This document shows, one piece after another, positions 17,541 to 27,546 of a DNA stretch of 64,000 nucleotides. Every line of letters begins with the position of its first letter. Positions within the stretch are counted from its first letter, which is position 1. The translations under genes and the position numbers were made by a program. The notes under the pieces are model-generated. The model was not told the DNA's origin. It ran no database searches and saw only the letters and a program-made list of their open reading frames with translations. This DNA is from Pseudomonas putida. GTDB lineage: Bacteria > Pseudomonadota > Gammaproteobacteria > Pseudomonadales > Pseudomonadaceae. The DNA lies in contig NZ_JANHKS010000008.1 in assembly GCF_028682175.1 (NCBI RefSeq), forward strand, positions 1-64,000, written 5' to 3'.

Positions 17541-17681
17541 CCTGTGGGAGCGGGCTTGCCCGCGAATGGGAAGGTCCCGTGACGCGATGTTGTCTGACCC
17601 ACCGCTTTCGCGGGCAAGCCCGCTCCCACAGGGTTCTCTGTCAGAAAGTCTGGAATACGCCGGCAAGCCGTGCTGCTACGG
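17541..17681. repeat. REP palindrome (GCTTGCCCGCGA family) plus a REP half of another family
   Basis: The paired element, 17541-17632, has arms CCTGTGGGAGCGGGCTTGCC and its complement ending CTCCCACAGG. A single half of the GCTTGCCGGC type follows at 17659-17681. Both lie between the hydrolase and the convergent acetyltransferase. Confidence 0.88.
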
Positions 17682-17695
17682 GGCGGTCGTGGGCT

Positions 17696-18427
17696 CTACT
17701 GGGCGGGCTGGTGCTCGACCGAGAACGGTCTGTTCTGCACCACGACGCGGCCCGGGTGGCTGTCCGGCACCACGAAGCCCTTGAGCGCTTCGAGCAGCTT
17801 CTCGGGGTCTTCGATGGGCAGCTCGGCCAGTTGGTGCGGGGTCAGGTTCCACCACTGGCTGGCCAGCAGGCCGTCAATGATGTGCTGGTCGAAACGATAA
17901 CGCTGCACCTTGGCCGGTGACCCCACCACGATGGCGTAGGGCGGCACGTCCTTGGTAATGAGTGACTGCGCGCCAATCACCGCGCCGGTACCGATGGTCA
18001 CGCCTTCCAGAATCAGGACATCCATGCCGATCCATACATCGTGGCCGATCACGGTCTGGCCCACTTCCTCATGGGCCTGTGCAACCCCTGCCTGGCTCTG
18101 GCGCAGGCCAACCAGCCCACTGTGGGAACTGAGCCAGTCCAGCGGATGGGATTTGCGATTCTGACCGATGGTCACATTGCGCGCGATGGAACAGTAGCGG
18201 CCAATGCTGGCGACGTTCTGCAATTCGGTGCCGCTGACGATATCGGTATATGCGCCGATGCTCAGGCAAGCGGAGTTGATCTTGACCTGGTGCAGCTTGA
18301 CCCCATGCTCCAGGGTCAGCTCCATCTTGCGTCGCAGCCCCTTGATCCCACTGTCCAGACGGCATTTGTTGTGGGCCAGAGCGCGCTTGAGCTGACGGTC
18401 CAGAAGCATGCGGCGAAAGAAATTCAT
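17696..18427 (-). CDS. CatB-related hexapeptide O-acetyltransferase
   Basis: The 243-residue protein contains left-handed beta-helix hexapeptide repeats (SIGAYTDIVSGTEL, ASIGRYCSIARNVTIG, VIGHDVWIGMDVLILEGVTIGTG in pieces) and ends with VTKDVPPYAIVVGSPAKV-like sequence, the pattern of the xenobiotic acetyltransferase group that includes CatB chloramphenicol acetyltransferases. The catalytic His lies in the HPLDWLSSH loop. Most chromosomal relatives modify cell-surface or small-molecule hydroxyl groups rather than antibiotics. The start at 18427 removes an 87-residue leader that is not acetyltransferase-like. Confidence 0.82.
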   Translation of the reverse strand: MNFFRRMLLDRQLKRALAHNKCRLDSGIKGLRRKMELTLEHGVKLHQVKINSACLSIGAYTDIVSGTELQNVASIGRYCSIARNVTIGQNRKSHPLDWLSSHSGLVGLRQSQAGVAQAHEEVGQTVIGHDVWIGMDVLILEGVTIGTGAVIGAQSLITKDVPPYAIVVGSPAKVQRYRFDQHIIDGLLASQWWNLTPHQLAELPIEDPEKLLEALKGFVVPDSHPGRVVVQNRPFSVEHQPAQ

Positions 18428-18548
18428 AGGGGCGGTCTGCAACTTGCGAAGAGGAAGGCGCGATAACGTCGCGATGGTGTATTTTATGTTGATAACGGTT
18501 CGCAATGGTGCCACGTTTCGGGGCACCCGGTAAATCAGAGCTCGCGTC

Positions 18549-19388
18549 ATGGACAAATACTCGAACGGCGAAGCCCACCTCACCCATTCCGACCGGGACT
18601 GGGTAGTGCGGGCCAAACCCTTGCCGCAGATGGAGCGGATCGAGGCGTATTTCCATGGACACGGTTTCGAGATGCATCGCCACGACACCTACGCCATTGG
18701 CCATACGCTGTCCGGGGTGCAGAGCTTCCGGTACGGCAAGGAAATGGTCAATAACCTGCCGGGCCAGACCATGGTCCTGCACCCCGACGAGCCCCACGAC
18801 GGCCACGCCGGGACCGAAGACGGCTTCCGCTATCGCATGTTCTACCTGGAGCCTGCGATGATCCAGCAGGTGCTCGGCGGCAAGCCGCTGCCGTTCATCA
18901 AGGGGGGAGTATCGAGCGATCCGCGGCTGTTCCGGGCCACACAGACCTTGCTGCGGGACTTGCAGACCTCACTGGATCCGCTGGAACTGGATGATGCCGT
19001 CTACGACATCGCCATCGCCCTGCAAACCGCGGCGGGCGTGCGCAAGGGCAGGCAGCGCGTGGATTTTCCGGCCGCCGAGCGTGCGCGTGAGCTGCTGATG
19101 GCAAGCCTGGAGCAGGGCGTGACCCTGGACGAACTGGAACAGGCCAGCGACACCGACCGCTGGCGCCTGTCCCGGGATTTTCGCGCCCTGTTCGGCACCA
19201 GCCCCCATCGCTACCTCACGCTGCGCCGGCTGGACCTGGTGCGCCACTCGATCTCCTGCGGCATGTCACTGACCGACGCCTCGGTCATGGCCGGATTCGC
19301 TGATCAGAGCCACATGACCCGACACTTCGTCAAAACTTTCGGTTACCCGCCGGGCAAGTGGTTGAAGATGTTGGGTATGCGGGATTGA
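18549..19388 (+). CDS. AraC-family transcriptional regulator
   Basis: The 279-residue protein has an N-terminal cupin-type sensor (about residues 30-110, GFEMHRHDTYAIGHTLSG) and a C-terminal AraC DNA-binding domain with SLTDASVMAGFADQSHMTRH and TFGYPPGKW. It is divergent from the acetyltransferase gene with a 121-base gap, so it may control it, but no clear operator stands out there. It ends at a REP element. The family is certain and the effector unknown. Confidence 0.83.
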   Translation: MDKYSNGEAHLTHSDRDWVVRAKPLPQMERIEAYFHGHGFEMHRHDTYAIGHTLSGVQSFRYGKEMVNNLPGQTMVLHPDEPHDGHAGTEDGFRYRMFYLEPAMIQQVLGGKPLPFIKGGVSSDPRLFRATQTLLRDLQTSLDPLELDDAVYDIAIALQTAAGVRKGRQRVDFPAAERARELLMASLEQGVTLDELEQASDTDRWRLSRDFRALFGTSPHRYLTLRRLDLVRHSISCGMSLTDASVMAGFADQSHMTRHFVKTFGYPPGKWLKMLGMRD

Positions 19389-19415
19389 CCACTCTCAGCT
19401 CATCAACGCCATCTG

Positions 19416-19505
19416 CGTAGCAGCACGGCTTGCCGGCGGGGCGGTGTTGCAGACAACCCTGCGTCGCCAGGCACGACGCCCCCGCCGGCAGGCCGTGCTG
19501 CTACA
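19416..19505. repeat. REP palindrome (GCTTGCCGGCGG family)
   Basis: Arms CGTAGCAGCACGGCTTGCCG and CGGCAGGCCGTGCTGCTACA pair with one mismatch. It lies between the AraC gene and the itaconate LysR gene and reaches the last codons of the latter. Confidence 0.88.
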
Positions 19506-20391
19506 GGGCCCCCGGCATCAACACCGCAATCAACGCCCTGACCACCCCCGGCAGCGCGTCCAGTTCCCTTACCAGAATGCTCCGTTCGCGCACCGCCCAT
19601 GGTTCGTCCAGCTCGATGGTCACCAGTTTCATGGTGCGGCTGTGACGCGAGGCGGCCGACTCGGGAATGATGCCGATCCCGACACCCGCTTCCACCATCC
19701 GGCAGATGGCCTCGAAGCTCGACACCTGAATGCGCAGCGACAGGTTCTGTCCCAGTCTTTCGACGTGATCGCGCAGGAAACTCAACAGCGTGCTGCCTTC
19801 GTGCAGGCCGATGTGCTGGAAAGCCAGGGTCTGCTTGAGGGTGACCTTCTTCTGCGCGGCCAGTTCATGGCCTGCGGGCACCGTGAGCACCAGGCGGTCG
19901 GTGCTGAAGTGCATCACCTGCAAACCCGCCGCTTCCACGGGCCCGGCGATGATGCCCATGTCGGTGCTGCCGTCGAGCACGCCGCGCACGATGTCCCGTG
20001 ACAACCGCTCTTGCAGGTCCACTGTGACGCCCGGGCGCTGGGCCAGAAAGCCTGCCAGCACCTCGGGCAGGAATTCGGTCACGGCGGTGGTGTTGGCGAA
20101 GATGCGGATGTGCCCGGCTGAATCGGTGCCGTAGTGGGTGAACTCGCTTTTCAGGTAATCGACCTGGCTCATGATCAGCCGGGCGTGCTTGAGCAGGCGC
20201 TGGCCGGCCGGGGTCAGTTCCACGCCACGGCTGTCGCGGTACAGCAGACGGGTGTCGAGTTGGCCTTCCAGGGCCTTGATCCTGGCGCTGGCGGCGGCAG
20301 GGGACAGGAAGGCGCGGCGGGCGCCCTGGGTCAGGCTCGGGGATTCGCCGATGTGAATGAAGAGGCGCAAGTCAGCCAGGTCGAAGTGCAT
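19501..20391 (-). CDS. LysR-family regulator of the itaconate operon
   Basis: The 296-residue protein has the LysR helix-turn-helix (LTQGARRAFLSPAAASARIK, residues about 18-37) and a sensor domain with FANTTAVTEFLPEVL and GSTDMGIIAG. It is divergent from the ich gene, as the LysR regulator is in the P. aeruginosa itaconate locus, so itaconate or its CoA ester is the likely inducer. The ATG at 20391 is used; the longer frame crosses the probable operator. A nested palindrome (20407-20455) lies in the 135-base gap. Confidence 0.82.
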   Translation of the reverse strand: MHFDLADLRLFIHIGESPSLTQGARRAFLSPAAASARIKALEGQLDTRLLYRDSRGVELTPAGQRLLKHARLIMSQVDYLKSEFTHYGTDSAGHIRIFANTTAVTEFLPEVLAGFLAQRPGVTVDLQERLSRDIVRGVLDGSTDMGIIAGPVEAAGLQVMHFSTDRLVLTVPAGHELAAQKKVTLKQTLAFQHIGLHEGSTLLSFLRDHVERLGQNLSLRIQVSSFEAICRMVEAGVGIGIIPESAASRHSRTMKLVTIELDEPWAVRERSILVRELDALPGVVRALIAVLMPGAL

Positions 20392-20406
20392 GGTTGAATC
20401 CGAACG

Positions 20407-20455
20407 TTGCGAATACTGAGGGCCGTTCAGCATACATGAACGCCGGTATACGCAA
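20407..20455. promoter_or_regulatory. Nested palindrome, probable LysR operator of the itaconate operon
   Basis: Outer arms TTGCGAATAC (20407-20416) and GTATACGCAA (20446-20455) pair at 9 of 10 positions. Inside them GTTCA (20425-20429) pairs with TGAAC (20437-20441). The centres differ by only two bases, and the structure sits midway between the divergent LysR and ich genes. Confidence 0.6.
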
Positions 20456-20526
20456 ATGCAAATTCACAGAATGCCGGACACATTCCATGATCGCCTCATA
20501 ACAACAACCGCAGAGGGTTATCCCTT

Positions 20527-21366
20527 ATGAGTTCGACAGATTCGCCGGTGGATTTCAGCGCCTGGATCGGACGCACCGAAGAGGCTCAAGACCATCTGAG
20601 CCACAACCTGATCAAGCGCATTGCCGCCACCTTTGGCGAGCCGCTGCCAGCTGAAGGCGATGCATTGCCGCCGCTGTGGCAGTGGTGTTTCTTCCAGGAA
20701 CCGGTGTTCGAAAGCCAACTGGGCAGTGACGGCCATCCGGCCCGCGGCGGTTTTCTTCCGCCTGCCGACAACCGCAACCGGATGTGGGCCGGAGGCCGCG
20801 TCGAATTCATCCAGCCGCTGAAAGTCGGTGCCGACGCCCATCGCCTGTCGACCATCTTGCATATCGAAGAGAAGCACGGCCGCACCGGCTCCTTGCTGTT
20901 CGTCACGCTGCGCCACGATTACTCGCAAGACGGCGAGCTGTGCGTGCGTGAAGAACAGGACATCGTCTACCGCGAACCCAATCCGCCCAAGCTCACCAGC
21001 GGCGAGGCGCCAGACATGGGCGACTGGAGCGAAACCATCGAGCCGACGCCGACCCTGTTGTTCCGCTACTCGGCCGTGACCTTCAACGGCCATCGCATCC
21101 ATTACGACTACCCCTACGTCACCGAAACCGAAGGTTATCCGGGGCTGGTGGTGCACGGGCCGATGATCGCCACTTTCAATCTGCGGGCCTTCATCCGCGC
21201 CAACCCTTCCAGACGAGTGCGCCATTTCGCCTATCGCGGCGTGCGCCCGCTGAACGTGCCGACGCCGTTTCGCGTGGGTGGGCGCATCACCGAGCCAGGC
21301 ACGGCGCAGTTGTGGGCCGGTAACGAAGCCGGTGTGGCCCAGAGCGCCGAAGTGCGTTTCGACTGA
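20527..21366 (+). CDS. ich: Itaconyl-CoA hydratase, MaoC/HTD2-like
   Basis: The 279-residue protein resembles the double-hotdog FAS1/HTD2-type dehydratases: an N-terminal half with WQWCFFQEPVFESQLG and RMWAGGRVEFIQPL, and a C-terminal half with HRIHYDYPYVTETEGYPGLV, where the His-Asp pair (HYDYPY) is the hydratase motif. In the characterised pathway Ich adds water to itaconyl-CoA to give (S)-citramalyl-CoA. Gene order with a divergent LysR, acyl-CoA dehydrogenase, PrpD-like, CoA transferase, CitE-like lyase and TRAP genes matches the P. aeruginosa itaconate operon. The ATG follows AGAGGG. Confidence 0.85.
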   Translation: MSSTDSPVDFSAWIGRTEEAQDHLSHNLIKRIAATFGEPLPAEGDALPPLWQWCFFQEPVFESQLGSDGHPARGGFLPPADNRNRMWAGGRVEFIQPLKVGADAHRLSTILHIEEKHGRTGSLLFVTLRHDYSQDGELCVREEQDIVYREPNPPKLTSGEAPDMGDWSETIEPTPTLLFRYSAVTFNGHRIHYDYPYVTETEGYPGLVVHGPMIATFNLRAFIRANPSRRVRHFAYRGVRPLNVPTPFRVGGRITEPGTAQLWAGNEAGVAQSAEVRFD

Positions 21367-21430
21367 CTTCTCTTCTTTTACAGAGCCGGCCGCGCATTCG
21401 CCGCGCCGCTGCCAGATGCGAGCACACACC

Positions 21431-22594
21431 ATGAGTCCATACGACAACGAAGATCTCAATGCCATCCGTGAAGGCGTGCGCGCCCTGTGCGCCGAATTTC
21501 CTGCCGAATACTGGCGCAAGATCGATGAAGAAAAGGGCTTCCCCGAAGCCTTCGTCAAGGCGCTGACCGATGCCGGCTGGCTGTCGGCGATGATCCCCAC
21601 CGAGTACGGCGGCTCGGGGCTGGGCCTGGCCGAAGCCTCGGTGATTCTCGAAGAAGTGAACGCCTGCGGCGGCAACTCCGGCACCGTGCACGGCCAGATG
21701 TACAACATGTTCACCCTGCTGCGTCACGGCAGCGACGCGCAGAAAAGCTACTACCTGCCAAAACTCGCCAGCGGCGAATTGCGCCTGCAATCGATGGGCG
21801 TGACCGAGCCGACCACCGGCACCGACACCACCAAGATCAAGACCACCGCCGTCAAGCAGGGCGACAAGTACATCATCAACGGCCAGAAGGTCTGGATCTC
21901 GCGCATCCAGCATTCGGACCTGATGATCCTGCTGGCGCGCACCACGCCGCTGGCCGAGGTGAAGAAGAAATCCGAAGGCATGTCGATCTTCCTGGTCGAC
22001 CTGCGCGAAGCCATCGGCAACGGCCTGACCGTGCAGCCGATTGCCAACATGGTCAATCACGAAACCAACGAGCTGTTCTTCGACAACCTCGAATTGCCCG
22101 CTGACAGCCTGATCGGCGAAGAGGGCAAGGGCTTCAAGTACATCCTCGACGGCCTGAACGCCGAGCGCACGCTGATCGCCGCCGAGTGCATCGGCGATGG
22201 CCGCTGGTTCGTGGAAAAGGCCAGCGCTTATGCCCGCGACCGCGTGGTGTTTGGTCGCCCCATCGGGCAGAACCAGGGCGTGCAGTTCCCGATTGCCGAA
22301 GCGCACATCGAAATCGAAGCGGCGGACCTGATGCGCTGGCGCGCCTGCGAGGAATACGACAGCGGCAAGAATGCCGGCGCCGCAGCCAACATGGCCAAGT
22401 ACCTGGCGGCCAAGGCCTCGTGGGAAGCGGCCAACGCCTGCCTGCAGACCCACGGCGGTTTCGGCTTTGCCAACGAATACGACGTGGAGCGCAAATTCCG
22501 CGAGACCCGCCTGTACCAGGTCGCGCCGATCTCCACCAACCTGATTCTTTCCTACGTCGCCGAGCACCTGCTCGAACTGCCACGCAGCTTCTGA
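21431..22594 (+). CDS. Acyl-CoA dehydrogenase of the itaconate operon
   Basis: The 387-residue flavoprotein shows acyl-CoA dehydrogenase signatures: MGVTEPTTGTDTTKIKTTA (FAD-binding loop), DGLNAERTLIAAECIG, FGRPIGQNQGVQFPIAEAH and THGGFGFANEYDVERKFRE near the C-terminus. It is not required by the three-step itaconate route but is also present in the P. aeruginosa operon. It may salvage a side product or a methylsuccinyl-type substrate; that is inference. The ATG at 21431 is chosen because it begins the family sequence; the frame extends upstream into ich. Confidence 0.85.
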   Translation: MSPYDNEDLNAIREGVRALCAEFPAEYWRKIDEEKGFPEAFVKALTDAGWLSAMIPTEYGGSGLGLAEASVILEEVNACGGNSGTVHGQMYNMFTLLRHGSDAQKSYYLPKLASGELRLQSMGVTEPTTGTDTTKIKTTAVKQGDKYIINGQKVWISRIQHSDLMILLARTTPLAEVKKKSEGMSIFLVDLREAIGNGLTVQPIANMVNHETNELFFDNLELPADSLIGEEGKGFKYILDGLNAERTLIAAECIGDGRWFVEKASAYARDRVVFGRPIGQNQGVQFPIAEAHIEIEAADLMRWRACEEYDSGKNAGAAANMAKYLAAKASWEAANACLQTHGGFGFANEYDVERKFRETRLYQVAPISTNLILSYVAEHLLELPRSF

Positions 22595-22604
22595 GGACAT
22601 CCCG

Positions 22605-23969
22605 ATGAGTCATACCCAGGCAAGCCACACTCAGGTATTAGCGGGCTTCCTCGCCGAGCTGAAATACGAGCAGATTCCAGGCCACGTGCTGGACCGTACC
22701 GAAGACCTGTTCCTGGACTGGATCGGCTCGGCGCTGGCCAGCAAGGGCGCGCGGCCGATCCCGATTTTCGAGCGCTATGCCGAGCGCATGGGCCCGGCTG
22801 ACGGCAAGGCCAAGGTGCTGACCAGCGACCGCCGCACCTCGGCGTACTTCGCGGCGTTGGTCAACGGCGCCGCTTCCCATCTGGTCGAGCAGGACGATCT
22901 GCACAACAGCTCCGTGCTGCACCCGGCCACCGTGGTGTTTTCGGCGGTGCTGGCGGCGGCGCAGGACCTGGGCAAATCCGGGCAGGATCTGCTGCTGGCG
23001 TCGGTCGCAGGTTACGAGGCGGGCATTCGTATCGGCGAGTTCATGGGCCGTTCGCATTACCGCATCTTCCACACCACCGCGACCGTCGGCACCCTCGCTG
23101 CAGCCGTGGCGGTGGGCAAGTTGCTGGACTTCAATCAGGAGCAGTTCATCAACCTGCTGGGCAGCGCCGGCACTCAAGCGGCGGGCCTGTGGGAATTCCT
23201 GCGTGACGCGGCCGATTCCAAACAGCTGCACACCGCCAAGGCCGCGGCCGACGGCTTGCTCGCCGCCTACATGACCGAGGACGGCCTGACCGGCGCGCGC
23301 AACATTCTTGAAGGCGACCAGGGCATGGCGGCGGGGATGTCCACCGACAGCGATCCGAAGTGGCTGTCCGACCGTCTGGGCACGCGCTGGGCGCTGGTGG
23401 AAACCTCGTTCAAGTTCCACGCCTCGTGCCGCCACACTCACCCGGCCGCCGATGCGCTGTTGCACCTGATGCAGCGCGAAGGCTTGCAGCACGACCAGAT
23501 TGCCAAGGTGGTGACCCGTGTTCACCAGGGTGCAATTGACGTGCTGGGCCGGGTCGATGTGCCGCAGACGGTGCACCAGGCCAAGTTCTCGATGGGCGCG
23601 GTGCTGGGCCTGATCGCCGTGCATGGCAGCGCGCAGTTGATCGAATTCCGCGACCTGGCCCTGACCGACGCCGCCGTCGCAGCGTTCCGCGAGAAGGTCA
23701 CGATGGAGCTGGACCCGGAAGTGGATGGCGCCTACCCGGCGCGCTGGCTGGGCCGGGTGATCGTCACCACCACCGACGGACGCACCCTGAGCGCGGCCAT
23801 CGACGAGCCCAAGGGCGACCCGGGCAACACCCTGTCGCGGCCAGAGCTGGAAGCCAAGGTTCAGCGCCTGCTGGCGTTCTCCGGCGCACGCACGGTGGAG
23901 CAGGGCAAGGCGTTGATCGAGCGGGTCTGGCAACTGCGCGATGCGCGGGAATTGGGCGATCTGATTTAA
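22605..23969 (+). CDS. MmgE/PrpD-family protein
   Basis: The 454-residue protein has the MmgE/PrpD pattern: FLDWIGSALASKGA, LVNGAASHLVEQDDLHNSS (a His-x-x-Glu-x-Asp-Asp block typical of the family), GYEAGIRIGEFMG, HTTATVGTLAAA and FKFHASCRHTHPAADAL. Family members dehydrate or hydrate 2-methylcitrate-like tricarboxylates or open cyclic acids; cis-aconitate decarboxylase, which makes itaconate, belongs to the same superfamily. The homologue in P. aeruginosa lies in the same operon position without an assigned step. It starts ten bases after the acyl-CoA dehydrogenase stop. Confidence 0.85.
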   Translation: MSHTQASHTQVLAGFLAELKYEQIPGHVLDRTEDLFLDWIGSALASKGARPIPIFERYAERMGPADGKAKVLTSDRRTSAYFAALVNGAASHLVEQDDLHNSSVLHPATVVFSAVLAAAQDLGKSGQDLLLASVAGYEAGIRIGEFMGRSHYRIFHTTATVGTLAAAVAVGKLLDFNQEQFINLLGSAGTQAAGLWEFLRDAADSKQLHTAKAAADGLLAAYMTEDGLTGARNILEGDQGMAAGMSTDSDPKWLSDRLGTRWALVETSFKFHASCRHTHPAADALLHLMQREGLQHDQIAKVVTRVHQGAIDVLGRVDVPQTVHQAKFSMGAVLGLIAVHGSAQLIEFRDLALTDAAVAAFREKVTMELDPEVDGAYPARWLGRVIVTTTDGRTLSAAIDEPKGDPGNTLSRPELEAKVQRLLAFSGARTVEQGKALIERVWQLRDARELGDLI

Positions 23970-23982
23970 GGCATACGCCGAA

Positions 23983-24074
23983 CCTGTAGGAGTGAGCTTG
24001 CTCGCGATAGCGGTATGCCTGTGCCAGAGGTAGTGACTGACACAACGCATCGCGAGCAAGCTCACTCCTACAGG
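23983..24074. repeat. REP palindrome inside the itaconate operon (GCTTGCTCGCGA family)
   Basis: Arms CCTGTAGGAGTGAGCTTGCT and the complement ending CTCCTACAGG fill the gap between the PrpD-like and ict genes, ending only 22 bases before ict. It is therefore transcribed within the operon. Confidence 0.9.
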
Positions 24075-24096
24075 GATGCGTGAGAGGTGGAAAAAC

Positions 24097-25296
24097 ATGA
24101 CTCAACAAAACCCCCGTCCCCTGGACGGCATCACCGTGATCAGCCTGGAACACGCCATTGCGGCGCCATTCTGCACGCGGCAACTGGCGGACCTTGGTGC
24201 CCGTGTGATCAAGATCGAACGCCCCGGCACCGGTGACTTCGCCCGTGGCTACGACCAGCGCGTCGATGGCCTGGCCTCGCACTTCGTCTGGACCAATCGC
24301 TCCAAGGAAAGCCTGACCCTGGACCTCAAGCAGGACGTGGCCGGCGATATCCTTGAGTCGCTGCTGGCCAAGGCCGACGTACTGGTGCAGAACCTGGCGC
24401 CGGGTGCTGCGGCGCGCATGGGCCTGTCGTTCGAAACCCTGCACCAACGCTTCCCGCGGCTGATCGTCTGCGATGTGTCCGGTTATGGCGAAGGCGGCCC
24501 GTACGAGAAGAAAAAAGCCTATGACCTGCTGATCCAGAGCGAGGGCGGCTTTCTTTCGGTCACTGGCGGACCGGGGGAGAACGAAATGGCCAAGGCCGGT
24601 TGCTCCATCGCCGACATCGCCGCCGGCATGTACGCCTACACCGGCATCCTTTCGGCGCTGCTGCTGCGGGACAAGACCGGGGAGGGCAGCCGCATCGATG
24701 TGAGCATGCTGGAAAGCCTGGTGGAGTGGATGGGCTATCCGATGTACTACGCCTACAACGGCGCGCCGCAACCGCCACGGGCCGGGGCGTCGCACTCGAC
24801 GATCTACCCCTACGGGCCGTTTCCCACCGGCGGTGGTGGCACCATCATGCTGGGCCTGCAGAACGAGCGCGAATGGGCGCTGTTCTGCGAGAAGGTGTTG
24901 CTGGACAAGGCGCTGGCCACCGACGAGCGTTTTTCGGCCAACTTCAAGCGTTCGGAAAACCGCGAGGTGCTGCGGCAGATCATCGTCGACGGCTTTGCCG
25001 CGTTGAGCCTGGATGAGGTGGTGGCGCGTCTTGAGGACGCGCAGATCGCCAACGCACGGGTCAACGACATGCACGGCGTGTGGGACCACCCGCAACTCAA
25101 GGCCCGCGACAGCTGGCGCGAAGTGGACAGCCCGTCGGGGCCCTTGCCGTCGCTGCTGCCGCCTGGCCGCAACGCCGCCTTCACCCCGCGCATGGATGGC
25201 GTGCCGGGGCTGGGGCAGCACACGCAGAGCATCCTCGGCGAGCTGGGTTTTTCCGCCGAGGAGCAGGCGCGGATGAGTGCCGCCGGCGTGGTTTAA
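24097..25296 (+). CDS. ict: Succinyl-CoA:itaconate CoA-transferase, family III
   Basis: The 399-residue CaiB/BaiF transferase has EHAIAAPFCTRQLADLGARV near the start and the catalytic aspartate Asp143 in KAYDLLIQSEGG. Family III enzymes move CoA through an aspartyl-CoA anhydride. In the itaconate pathway Ict activates itaconate with succinyl-CoA. Start 24097 has GAGAGGTGG upstream; an in-frame ATG at 24076 overlaps the end of the REP element. The assignment rests on operon context as well as family, since the family alone does not fix the acceptor acid. Confidence 0.85.
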   Translation: MTQQNPRPLDGITVISLEHAIAAPFCTRQLADLGARVIKIERPGTGDFARGYDQRVDGLASHFVWTNRSKESLTLDLKQDVAGDILESLLAKADVLVQNLAPGAAARMGLSFETLHQRFPRLIVCDVSGYGEGGPYEKKKAYDLLIQSEGGFLSVTGGPGENEMAKAGCSIADIAAGMYAYTGILSALLLRDKTGEGSRIDVSMLESLVEWMGYPMYYAYNGAPQPPRAGASHSTIYPYGPFPTGGGGTIMLGLQNEREWALFCEKVLLDKALATDERFSANFKRSENREVLRQIIVDGFAALSLDEVVARLEDAQIANARVNDMHGVWDHPQLKARDSWREVDSPSGPLPSLLPPGRNAAFTPRMDGVPGLGQHTQSILGELGFSAEEQARMSAAGVV

Positions 25297-25326
25297 GGGC
25301 CGACGGAATTGCTCCCAGCCCCTGCA

Positions 25327-25424
25327 CTCTGTGGGAGCGGGCTTGCCCGCGAAGAGGCCAGTGCAGGCGCCCCATCTTTGGTGTCTGGTGATCGGCCTTC
25401 GCGGGCAAGCCCGCTCCCACAGAG
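25327..25424. repeat. REP palindrome inside the itaconate operon (GCTTGCCCGCGA family)
   Basis: Arms starting CTCTGTGGGAGCGGGCTTGC and ending in the exact complement are perfect over more than 25 bases. It lies between ict and ccl, the second REP within this operon and of a different family from the first. Confidence 0.9.
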
Positions 25425-25471
25425 TCGGGTGGTGCTCTGACATTGATTCATGACCAAGGAATTTTTCAACC

Positions 25472-26296
25472 ATGCCCCAACCCACCATCCGCTCCGCGCT
25501 GTTCGTCCCCGGCAGCCGACCCGAGCGTTTCGCCAAGGCGCTGGCTGCTGGCGCCGATGCGGTGATCGTCGATTTCGAGGATGCCGTCGAAGAGCCGCTC
25601 AAGCGCCAGGCGCGGGATCATCTGGCGGCGTTTCTGCAGGCCAACCCACAGGCGTCGGTCTGGGTGCGGGTCAATGCGCCGGATCATGCCGAGCATGGCG
25701 CTGACCTGGCGTTCTGCAAACAACACGCGGGCGTGGCCGGCGTGCTGCTGCCCAAGGTTGAAAGTGCCGCCCATGTGGCGGCGGTGTGGGCCACCGGCAA
25801 GCCGGTATTGCCCATCATCGAAAGCGCCAAGGGCCTTCTGGCGTTGCAGGAAATTGCCCATGCACCGGGTGTCGAGCGCTTGTCGTTCGGCGGCCTGGAC
25901 CTGGCGCTGGACCTGAACCTCAACACCGGCACCGCCTCGGCGCAGATGTTCCTCGATCAGGCGCGCATGTCGGTGCAACTGCATTCCCGAGGGGCGGACC
26001 TGCTGCCGCCGCTGGACGGCGTACACCCGGCCATCGGCGATCCCGACGGCCTGCACCGGGTCATCCGCCATGCCCACGACATGGGCTACGGCGGCGCGCT
26101 GTGCATTCATCCGGCGCAGGTGCCGATGATCCACGCCGCGCTGGCGCCCAGTGTCGAGGATCTGGGCTGGGCCCGGCGGGTGGTGGACGCCAGTGCCGCA
26201 GCCGGCGGCGCAGGTGCCTTCCAGCTGGACGGGCAGATGGTCGATGCTCCGGTGCTGTTGCGGGCGCAGCGATTGCTGGCCATGAGCGCGAGATGA
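25472..26296 (+). CDS. ccl: (S)-citramalyl-CoA lyase, CitE-like
   Basis: The 274-residue TIM-barrel protein of the HpcH/HpaI-CitE family shows SALFVPGSRPERFAKAL, DAVIVDFEDAV (metal and phosphate side), LLPKVESAAHV, PIIESAKGLLAL and GGALCIHPAQVP. In the pathway it cleaves citramalyl-CoA to acetyl-CoA and pyruvate, the last step of itaconate breakdown. Length fits the short CitE-like lyases. It follows ict after a REP and precedes the TRAP genes after 163 bases. Confidence 0.86.
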   Translation: MPQPTIRSALFVPGSRPERFAKALAAGADAVIVDFEDAVEEPLKRQARDHLAAFLQANPQASVWVRVNAPDHAEHGADLAFCKQHAGVAGVLLPKVESAAHVAAVWATGKPVLPIIESAKGLLALQEIAHAPGVERLSFGGLDLALDLNLNTGTASAQMFLDQARMSVQLHSRGADLLPPLDGVHPAIGDPDGLHRVIRHAHDMGYGGALCIHPAQVPMIHAALAPSVEDLGWARRVVDASAAAGGAGAFQLDGQMVDAPVLLRAQRLLAMSAR

Positions 26297-26327
26297 GGCC
26301 CGTCCGCCATATGGCGTTCGGCTATGA

Positions 26328-27467
<1,140 letters not shown>

Positions 27468-27546
27468 GACCGCTTCATCCAGGCAGTGATGTCTGCGTGG
27501 CCGCCGGGCTCCCGGTGGCCGCTCTCTCGACGTTCGGAGAATTCTT

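Noticed and set aside
17696..18427. A chloramphenicol resistance gene
   Set aside because: The CatB-type fold is clear, but chromosomal relatives usually have other substrates and nothing in the context suggests a resistance role.
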